A DNA stretch of 64,000 nt from assembly GCA_021292105.1 (NCBI GenBank), contig CM037864.1, positions 6,009,143 to 6,073,142 on the forward strand, read 5' to 3'. The notes beneath the pieces were generated by a model, which had not been told where the DNA came from, ran no database searches, and was given only the letters and a program-made list of their open reading frames with translations. The stretch comes from Anadara kagoshimensis. Taxonomy: Eukaryota > Mollusca > Bivalvia > Arcoida > Arcidae. This document shows, piece by piece, positions 54,500-64,000 of the stretch. The translations under genes and the position numbers were made by a program. Position 1 is the stretch's first letter. The number at the start of each line of letters is the position of its first letter.

Positions 54500-57400
54500 G
54501 TTTTGTATGAAGGTTCCTTAAAGCATTTCTGTCCTTCATTATGAGGTTGTCTTCAGATGGTTTATTTGCTTAATCTGTTCCAATCCCTTCTAATTGTGAA
54601 CATCCTCTGTAGCTGGACAGGTGGCCTACTATTTTTCCAACTCTACAGAGACACGGGACCTCGTTTTTTAGCTGAAAGACTACTATGTAAAAAGCATTTT
54701 ACAGCTCTAGTATTAGCAGGAGATGAAAATCATCTAAAAAAAAATTCAAAGTCCCAAGTGAGGTTCAAGCACACACCCCTTGACATTGAAAACTAGTGAC
54801 AGTGACAGTGCCAATCGGCCATGTTTGCCCATACATTTTAGTTTTTAGTTCAGATGGTACTTCTACATTTGAATGGAGATTTCAATAAACCATTGAATTC
54901 ATTAAAGTTGAAGATTGGTTGTTAACTTAACATTAATGAGCAACTAGTCATGAAAACTGAATACAGGCAAACAAACAAAAATAGTTCGCCAAAGAAAAAT
55001 CTTCAGCCTATAGTTTGATGTCATTTGAACTTTGGTATTTGTTCATACTTGCCTACCCTTAATATTTTGATGAAGTTGTATGATTTTGAACTTTCTCCAA
55101 TTCCATTTTAGCAAATGGTAATGTGTAAATGCTGTTGTGCAAGACTGAGATCAAGTATTGTACATTTGTTCATAAATGGCTTCTTAACCTTATGGTCATG
55201 AAAGTGACAATCTTGATTTAAGCCCAGGCTTTGCAATGTCCTTAAGTTTATTGACCATCACCACAATATCCTCGATAAGTATGATGTCTTTGTAAATTAA
55301 AAAAAAATATATTTGATGTCCCATAGCTTCACGTTTCTTTCTCCATTTTGATTTTACATGTGTTGTAGCTAGCTAAAGTTGAGGTGCTTACCTTTCCAAA
55401 GTTTCGGGCATCACTTCACACGTTTTACTTAATTTGATTAAGTTTTCAATGCTCTTTTCAACTTTAAGGTTTATGGTTTGGACACAAACCGATAAGTTTG
55501 TGTTTGATATAAAAAAAACATTAACATTGACAAAATGATCAAATTATTACTAAAACTGTTTTAATTTTGCAGCTGTAGACGACTGTTTCAGAATTAAATT
55601 TCTTGTCAGTAGTCCTCTGACCAAAATTTGAAAACATTTACACAATAATTACTGAAAATCATAATAAGATTTAAAAAATAAACATTTACAAGCGAAAAAT
55701 GTGTCTGTGTATCCTCTCTCTTCATGAGTCTTTTTTTGATGACCTACGTTGTATAAATGGTTCATACGCTGTTGTAGATCTTGTTTATACTACATGAACT
55801 TTGTACAAATACAAAAAGCAACCTCTACCATAGTGTATTGACAATTAATAGTTGAATGGGTTTGAACAACATTAAAATTAATATACTTCAATGTGAAATA
55901 AAATTGTCATGTTACCTCTTGACATTAAGATTCATCATTTACAGATTTAAATTGGTTTTCAAATTTGAATAGATATTTTAATGAAATCACCATAACTTAT
56001 TCTCTTTACATCAGGTTTTCAGTTTTTGATTGTAATATTATCCTTTTAACATTGTGTAGAATAATTCATTAAGCGGATTTGCACGAACTCATCGTAAGAA
56101 GATTATGAAGAATTCACTTTTATATTTTTATTATCAATGTTCTTTGTGCTTTTGTGTCTATAGTGAATCCAGACCAGGAGGAAAAAACAATTGAAATGAT
56201 GTTCTTCATTATTTCTTCATTGAATTTACACCTTTATAAATTTTACATAGAAAAAGCAAAGCTAATAAAAAGTCAATGCCCTTACTTTACGAACTTCGTG
56301 ATGATTATACAATGTTGTTCAGAAAATATTTGACATAAACTTTATTTTATTTTACCCATTATTATATCATTAAAACTATTGTGCTACTATTAGCGGCGTC
56401 AAGTCACTAGTAGCGAAGTAAACTTGAAGTAAAATTTTGCAAAACCACATTTTATACAAAATAAACGGTTGCATGCAATAATTCTAACCAAAACTGTAAA
56501 AGAATTTCTATACTCGCAATGGTTAAATAGAACAATAAATGACAATGACGTTCAAAGATTCCTTGCTCTACATAATGATAACTTATCAAAGGCAAACATA
56601 TGGACATATTCGAAATCACCTGTTCAGTTACACACATCCTTCTCAATCACTAGAGTACGGACCTTGCCGATGGAATTTAGTTATTATTTTTGCTCTTTCT
56701 TGACTTTACTGGTGATACAGTTACACATATTTAACAACTGTCCTGCATTTCACAAATCTCTGAATTCGTTCTACAGCTAAATTCAAAGATTTGACAGAAC
56801 ACTCCACGAATGTTTTTGCAACAGTGGCAATGAAACACGTGTGAATATACTATTAGGGGCAAACGTGATCATTGACCATGATTTATTGGGCATTTGAACA
56901 ACAGGTTGTTTTAAGATTTAGATTTAATGATCGTCTGTTAAGAATATATAGTAACGCATCACCAAGCATAGACTGAATACCCCAAACTATGTTACTTTAT
57001 TCTTGTTCCACTTTGCCTTACCGGTATTACTTAATATGTACATACAACTATTTTTAAGTTATTATTTGCAGAGGAATTAAAGAAATGATGATGATGTCAT
57101 CAGTTGGTATACATTACCATTTGCATTTCCATATATTTAGGCTTTAAAATTAGACAGTATTGTAGACCAAAAGAAAAGCCACTGACTCACTGCAGACAAG
57201 GTAGGAATACATAAAAAGGATAACACTAGATTGCCAGTAAATAAGCAACGAAAAGACAAATAAAGTTAATGTAGACATTATACATGGAATAAACAAAAAT
57301 ACCAGTTCATGTTCAAGTCGGAATCCAAAAATGGTGAAAAAGGTTAAAAGTAAAATCATTATTTATTATCTTTGTCCTTTTGTCACTTTTGGCAGATTTT

Positions 57401-60394
57401 GTAGTAAGTAATAACATTAGTGTCCAATTGCTTATCTTTACCATGTAAACATAATGATTTGCGAGTTTTAGCCTTTATTTCATTTCTTGAAATGTCTTTC
57501 AAAATTGCGTCAAAGGTACCTCTTGTCTTGCGATAGCAATAATGAACGAACATTTCTCTGTTAAATTATTTTTATTCGACAGTTCTAACTTATTGTCATC
57601 ATTTGATGTATATTTACATAATGCTTAAAACTGGACAAAACCACATGTCATAATTTTAAATAAACAATATAAAGTAACAAAACAACAAATAATGTATGGG
57701 AGCAGTACGTGTACATTACTGCGACTCTCTAATTGTTGATGTAATTGAGCTAAGGCACACATAATAAACATAAAATTGAATGTAAATATGGATCCATACT
57801 AATATTCGAGAATTGCTGCTTTTTGTTTTGTTTCTCAACGAAAAAAATGCCCTTCAGTGTTTATCTGAGTGCTTGTATACCCTTGTCAATATCTATTGGA
57901 ATTAAAAATAAACTTTTTTCTCCAAACAAAATAAATGTAAGGAGTAGCGTAGCGGAGAAAGCTAAGTGTCACAATTCAAAATGTCGCAACGCAAAACTGT
58001 TGTCAGTTCCAAAGTTTTTACTTTGCTTCTGGGTCCTGATTCGGACATGGATTAGTATGTTTGTTTTTGATTATACCGATTTTGTTCTGTTCAAGTGGTA
58101 ACACTGGCGGTTTTGGTAAGCATCAGCAGATGTATTTTTTACATAGTTATGATAAAAGATTAGTGTCTGTAAGCAAAATCAAATGATGATAAATGCATTT
58201 ACACAAGAAAACCATTCAGAGTTTCGTCACAAACACTATGCAGTACAATATAACATGTTAACATCTACATCTATTTTCAGACCACAAATAATGTTTCTTT
58301 AAAGTAATATTGATGAAACAAATATGAGATAAATGGTTGTACATCTCGCCAGATGATTTTTTACACATTCAAAGTCAGCTCATTATTGATCAAGTTTTAC
58401 CATCAACCTGCTTTTATATCATTAGTTGTACGAAAGTAAATGTGACAATTTGACCTACGTGGACTCACGTAAAGGTCCGTCAAGTTTGGTGCACCCCTTC
58501 TTGTTTTGTCTTCGTTGGGCCATGAATTATGTTGTGTTCTTGCCGGTAATGAATGTTGTTAAGTACATGTATATTTCTCTCTATTTATAAAGTAGCATTT
58601 TGAACCGATACAACTGAACTTGAATCGTAATTTGCTCCAGAACTCTATGGCTTATGATTCAACTTGTTCTTTCTGACGTTAGAATTTGTTGATCTAACGC
58701 ATCACCTAAAATGAATAAACGAAAATGTACTAAATTTGAGAAAATGCCGATAACAATACTAAAAAATGGCATGGTACGCACTTCAATTCAAGGAGTGGGT
58801 TATGTAGCGGGGAAACTGAAAATTGAAGCTTACGATTTTATAGCACTTCTAACCACATGATTCAAATGCCACTCGTAAAGACGGATAATTGCAGATGTCT
58901 TCCACCACCATATGATTTGCAGCTTCGATACAAGTTAAAGAATCTTGACTGGAATGAAAAGCATAATTAGTCCATTTCACTCAATTCTGTGAATGACTGA
59001 TAGATCGTTTTTAGTAATATTAGAGGGATTGTGTTATGAAATATATGAATCTACTGAAAGGTATATCATCTGGCTGAATGTATCCAACGCAACAATGTGT
59101 ATTTGATTTAAATTTGCTGTTATATGAGCGACTCAAATATCAGGATTTTAAATAAATAGAAGTTGCTAATGGTAAAGAATATACATTAATTAAATGAAAG
59201 AGAAAGAGAATGTTCTGATAAAAATAAGCTCAGAAGCAAAACCCGTTATCCTCACCACTGGTTTGATAGTATAATAAGTAACTGGCCCCGGTTTCATAAT
59301 CATTAACTTAAATCAAGCAAAATTTCAAGTCTTTATAATTTTGTTAATTTTCAAGATATTCATGAATTTAAGGTGTCATTTTTAAGATCACTTTAGATTC
59401 AAACATTTGCATTAGTTTTGACAAAAATATTCACCAGTAGTTCCAGAAACAGATTACCCAAATTTGCTGAATTTAAGTTAAAGAAAACCTTAGCTAAGGA
59501 ATGATTGTGAAACCGAGGATTGGAGTTTTAGTTTTAGCTGTAGTCTTACCTTCCATCACTAAACAAGTCAGGCTGTTGCTTCATTGTTCATATGTTCATA
59601 TCGAAGCTTTCTTTCACACTAAAATGAAATTATTCGTATGAAAAACAAATATACTAATCCATGTCCGAGTCACAATCAAGAAGCAAACTAAAAAAAATTA
59701 AAACTGACAAATTAGGTTAAACACGTGAACTTCCACCAGGGAATGTAAGAATATATGGTAATGGACACCGTGCATTAAAAACACTTGTATTAACATGGGC
59801 ATACTTTAACATACTATCGGAATATCGGTCAGAGCGACAAGTAAAAAAATCATATTTTTATCACGTGGACCAATGCTAAACAGTCTATTCTACATGTATA
59901 TTACTTGTCACATTAAAGAGGAAATATCAAGTAGACTATAAAGCATAGACTGTTAATTTACTTATGTGTGATTGGTCAGAAATAATCACCACAAATTCAT
60001 ATGTACATAAAGTAATTTCTTTATCAATAAAAACTGAAGAGCATAGGGCAGAAAATCAAATTTGTGATTTAAAAAATCGTTGGAAATGGCATGGTTCTAA
60101 ATATAATATATACAATGTAATCAGACACAATTTCTGCATTTGCTAGCAAATTATATCTCGGATGAAAAACAATGGGGATTGCCTTTGTACCAATACTTCT
60201 TAACGTTTGTGCGGAACATTTTGGAACAGGCTAACGCCGCAAAGTCCCGTAATAACGTCGCTTTTACGGGAAAACGCCATCTTATCCAATGGAAATAAAG
60301 TTCCAAACAAATGTTAGAGAGTATCACGTGGTACAACGGCGAGCCCCATTGAATGAATACAATTATTAAAACTACATATATATATATAGGTTAC
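54500..60394. other. Intergenic between HORMAD1 and GABBR2
   Basis: No further gene was recognised. A degenerate minus-strand SINE lies at about 54600-54835 (CCAAGTGAGGTTCAAGCACA). Copies of the CCATGTCC/AAAGCAAAGT dispersed family lie at about 55180-55440, 57285-57350, 57985-58080 and 59640-59760. The 3' exons of GABBR2 should lie here. One weak candidate at 59618 has a TTTTAG acceptor and an in-frame stop after 16 codons. Confidence 0.45.
60171..60350 (+). mobile_element. MITE, copy 2 of a two-copy family
   Basis: The ends AATGGGG and CGGCGAGCCCCATT, with TATCACGTGGTACAACGGCG inside the right end, match the element at 24606-24806 in opposite orientation. CTTCTTAACGTTTGTGC, GGAACATTTTGGAA and TTTTACGGGAAA are shared. 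The left terminal repeat is partly degraded. It lies about 45 bases from the GABBR2 exon donor. Confidence 0.85.
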
Positions 60395-63300
60395 CTCTTC
60401 TATGGTTCTACTCAATGTTGATGGTTCAACTGAACTCGACGGCATTCCTTCAAGTGGAGCAATTTTAAACTTTGCATTCGATGTCGATGTGGTAAATCTA
60501 CTGTGATTAGGGTTTACTGATATACTCACTTCTCCCAGTGGATTCTTTCTCAATTCTATTATCTGTGTTAGTGAGAAAAATAATTTAATGCAATGCATGT
60601 AGTAGCAGTTAAGTGCTTATTATACACATAATGAACATTCTTTCCATCAATATATCTGTCCATTCATTTGTCCTTCTTTCCATCATTTTCTCAATTCTTT
60701 GAATTTTCAGTTTTTAAAACAGTAATTGCAATAATTCTTGCACTTTACAAGTACCTTCATAAATTGCCGTCGAGAGAATGGAAATGGTGAGCATCCATGT
60801 AATATTAAATATTTATCAAACAAAAGAGAGAGAGAGAGAGATCATGAACTGTGTAAAATGCAGATAGTGGTTACCTTTGGGACAAACACCAGACACAACG
60901 TTATTGTAGTAGATAGTATTATGAATAGAGAGGTTATGACGTAACCCCCTACAAATTGCTCGTCTCCGACTAAAAATCCAACAGGTACTCCCATTACGCA
61001 CATTAATGCTACGTTATACACACACATTCCAATATATCTGAAATATTATAGAATACAGTCTTAATTTATAAAAAATTTTCTTTCTATGTTTTTGTCTCTA
61101 TTTGTCTCTTTTAATTGACTTATTTGATGCCTATCATCCTGATTTAAAATGTAAGAAGGAATTTTGCAAATTAAAAACTCGTGCTTGGCAACCGTCAAGC
61201 AGAAAAGATAAGATATATCGATACCACTTATGATAAAATTTCCTACTTTGCACGGAAACAGTACTAAATGGTCATTTGTGTTGTTATAGTACTCTTGTAT
61301 TCATACACTTTTTATGGCACCTTAGTCCTTTGCTAAACAAAACACAATTTCAAGTTTATGTTCTACTCTTAACATAACATTGTCTTTCCTTGCCAAATTT
61401 GATCGTGGACTTGTAGTGTACAGTGCCTTTGGTTGCGCTGGATATTGCCAAGTACACATTGGCAAACTTTTCTACCTTTTTGCCTCGGTTTGGGATAAAT
61501 CAATACAGGGAATTTCCCCCTTAAATATTTTATTTTTATAGACCATTGTTTTACCAAAGATTATCCAAAGTATGAGTGTGTATATTCAGTTTCCATAATA
61601 ATAAAAATAAAACATACCCAGTAAATGTTCGTTTGCATTGAGAATAAAATGGCATATGTAGTGTATTCATTTGAATGGTAAACCTATAAATAACATTAAA
61701 ATTTCTCCACTTCGTAAACAAATACACTTATGTTTGAAAACGACAGAAAATGGGGATTAAAATATAAAGTTTATTAAGAAAGTACGTAATGACGGAGGCA
61801 ATTTATTTCTGCCTTACTTGCTATCATTTAGCGCATCAATGCGGACATTCCTTGTTTCCCAAGCTAGAAATAGCCCCAACATCAGCAACAGACCTTTATA
61901 AACTATAATACCGCCAATCCAGTACACTGTAAAATAAACAAACAAAACATGTGTTTAAGTTTCGTGTTCAGAATAGGACCTGTATTGAATTGTTTCGTGA
62001 TCCTAGTTCCATTGAATATTATTGAGCACATGGCTTTCTGTTACAAGTTTCTTCCCTCTTATAGTGTTCATTTTAAACGATGATAATTAGTTACTGTAAT
62101 ATCGTTGAGGGGTCGCTTGTTCTATCAGAAGGAGGCGAAAATTAAGTTTTATCGTAGAGCTTGCAATGTCTTTCTGAAAGAAGGTTCGATGCTTAACAGA
62201 ATTTAATTGTCTTAGAATGTAGTTATAAATAGATATTGTTAGTATTCTATTTCTTAGTAGCTTTCATACAATGGAGCTGAAAAATATTCATTCGAATATT
62301 AAGAGCAACTGATTTGCATAAAATGTTTCCAAGGCAAGATATTGACTTTTTAGAATTATGAATGACGCGTTCACCTAAATTAATTCGTAAAGGAATAGTT
62401 ACCTTCATAGGAACTATGACAGAATGAAACCTCCGGTAGCCACACGTGATCATCATCAACGGGATCTACCTGTAATACCAATAACACTTGTTGTTTATAA
62501 ATTATAAGAAATAAAAAAATCTAAAACAAAGCAAAAGTCCACATGGTGGTGGAATGGTGTTTAACTCATCGGTTAACATTATTATTTCGCTTATATGAAG
62601 GTATCCACTTCTGAATTACAAATATATTGGTTTTTGTTCATTTCAATATCCAAGACTTCTGTATTTTGTTTAGTTTCAGAAATTGATCATTGTCATCAGC
62701 ACATATGACCCATCAATTAAATTAGTGATAACACAGAATCTGCTATGGATTTAGACGTTGGTTTAATGATCAACACGAAAACTCTGTAAACAAGTCGAGA
62801 TGTTTATAATCTGTGGTCCCATTTTGTGATTCCTTGTTCAGATGTTTGTATCATTATCTTGTATGGTCTAATGCTCTTTTTTTATTGTCTGTGCCCATGT
62901 GCAGTCTATTCATTCTAAAACTTTAAGATCTTACTTACGATTTCGTCAAAAGTCTTGATGAAAGCTACAAACGGATCGATACCAGTCCATATTGCAAGAA
63001 AAAGCGAGTCGATTACAACAAGTGCCAAGACTTTAATAGCTAAATGCCAATCCGTAACAATTACCTGAAATAATAACATTACAAATTAACTAAACAGGAG
63101 GTCCTTACACTTTCCTGTAAAAGTTCACGTTTAACCTAACTTGTCAGTTTCAAAGTTTTTACTTTGTTTCTGGATCGTAATTTGGACACGGATTAGCGTG
63201 TTTATTTTTTTGATTACATTAGTTAATCAAAAACTAACATATTAATCAATTTTCAAATAACAATCCAAAAGCAAGGTAAAAATCCAATACTTGAAAATTA

Positions 63301-63935
63301 CGTTAAACACGTGAACTTGCACCAAGGAAGTGAGGTCAGGTGCTCCTCAGGGTAAGGTTATTTAGATACTTAGATCCAATGCCCGTCTAAATTATGTGTA
63401 TTGAGGATTGTATGGTGACAAACCAGGAAAAGAATGCCATCTGGTCATTGTTAACTATAATATATTTTCTCGTGCAACTACTATGTTGATATTTCGGACG
63501 TTTTTGTCAAAAAGAACATGTACTTGTATATTTAGAATGAGACTTTAATGATTTGAACTCTTCATTAATTTTGCCTCTAATGAACAAGGAACGGTGAGGT
63601 GACGCTGACACTAATAAGCTCACTCGTAACAACCTGAGTTTGTCTGTATTACACGACTCGCGTTGAACTCGTCATCAGAATGTTACCACTGAAAACACTT
63701 ATTTATAAAACGGTTCGAAATGTGTTTTGTTTCTGCTAACACATATCAAACTACATTATAAATCTATGGTAGAATAGAAACAACAAGCTATTCGGTTGCG
63801 TTATCTCTAGACACGATTATAATAACTTACTCTTTGTTTCGTCTTTTGGGACATTATCACATGTACTCGCCACGTCTTCGAAAACATAGCCCCAAACGCA
63901 AGACTGAAGGCACATGTTAGAACCCATATTCTGAG
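60395..63935 (-). CDS. GABBR2: Metabotropic GABA-B receptor subunit 2 (partial, six exons)
   Basis: Exons on the minus strand are 63935-63831, 63064-62939, 62469-62403, 61926-61818, 61037-60875 and 60562-60395. All have GT/AG borders and consistent phases, giving 246 codons. The order is TM3 and intracellular loop 2 ([19 protein letters not shown]), TM4 ([20 protein letters not shown]), extracellular loop 2 with its conserved Cys (VSFCHSS), TM5 ([18 protein letters not shown]), TM6 ([19 protein letters not shown]) and TM7 ([17 protein letters not shown]). It ends with the start of the cytoplasmic tail ([12 protein letters not shown]). The class C GPCR pairs with GABBR1 and couples to Gi/o. 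[10 protein letters not shown] and the NDSKYIGM loop are subunit 2-like rather than subunit 1-like. The Venus-flytrap domain and TM1-2 lie beyond 64000. The tail coiled coil was not found. Exon 60395 ends in a donor, so more exons follow. Confidence 0.93.
60823..60842. repeat. (AG)n microsatellite
   Basis: About nine AG units, 30 bases 3' of a GABBR2 exon on the gene strand. Confidence 0.9.
63112..63365. repeat. Two opposed copies of the dispersed family, forming a hairpin
   Basis: One copy (CACGTTTAACCTAACTTGTC, TCAAAGTTTTTACTTTG, AATTTGGACACGGATTAG) is followed, about 30 bases on, by an inverted copy (AATCCAAAAGCAAGGTAAAA, TTACGTTAAACACGTGAACT, TGCACCAAGGAAGTGAGG). Together they form an imperfect inverted repeat of about 250 bases in a GABBR2 intron. 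Similarity between arms is clear but not high. Confidence 0.75.
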
Positions 63936-64000
63936 CTGTAATATATACAAACATCTGATTCATATGTAATAGAGTGTGTTGCCTGTACTTGTAAAAATAC

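Noticed and set aside
56469..56780. A 103-codon plus-strand frame
   Set aside because: No domain, no supporting splice signals or homology recognised, and AT-rich composition like the surrounding intergenic DNA.

Overview
This is AT-rich, intron-rich animal DNA with very dense transposon and SINE content. The gene set, the large B-box/NHL protein family member and the style of the repeats suggest a mollusc, most likely a bivalve. That assignment is an inference from gene and repeat style, not from a species marker. Four protein-coding genes can be supported. Most of the remaining sequence is repeats.

Layout. 1-12.6 kb: no gene seen. It holds a 0.63-kb direct duplication, a 26-bp satellite-like array, two fold-back elements, a 48-bp minisatellite, a MITE and a tRNA-derived SINE. 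12.66-14.33 kb (+): an intronless B-box/coiled-coil/NHL protein of the TRIM type without a RING, followed by about six degenerate tandem copies of its own 3' end up to 15.3 kb. 15.8-19.5 kb: dispersed repeats and two further tandem arrays. 20.2-27.9 kb (-): a ropporin-like gene (ROPN1L) in five coding exons. 29.68-31.05 kb: a decayed Tc1-type transposon with 38-bp terminal inverted repeats, inserted in a tRNA-like SINE head. 31.2-54.0 kb (+): a 20-exon HORMAD1 orthologue encoding 620 residues, whose introns are full of non-autonomous DNA transposons, SINEs and (TTTA)n arrays. 54-60.4 kb: intergenic with repeats. 60.4-63.9 kb (-): six exons of a metabotropic GABA-B receptor subunit 2 (GABBR2), covering TM3 to the start of the cytoplasmic tail. 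Its 5' part lies beyond the right edge.

Gene relationships. ROPN1L (sperm flagellum, radial spoke/AKAP scaffold family) and HORMAD1 (meiotic chromosome axis) are arranged head to head about 3.3 kb apart, so two germ-line genes may share a promoter region. The Tc1 element sits between them. The most notable protein feature is that this animal HORMAD1 keeps a C-terminal PHD finger plus winged-helix chromatin-binding region like that of Hop1-type proteins, which the vertebrate protein lacks. GABBR2 and the TRIM-like gene show no functional link to these.
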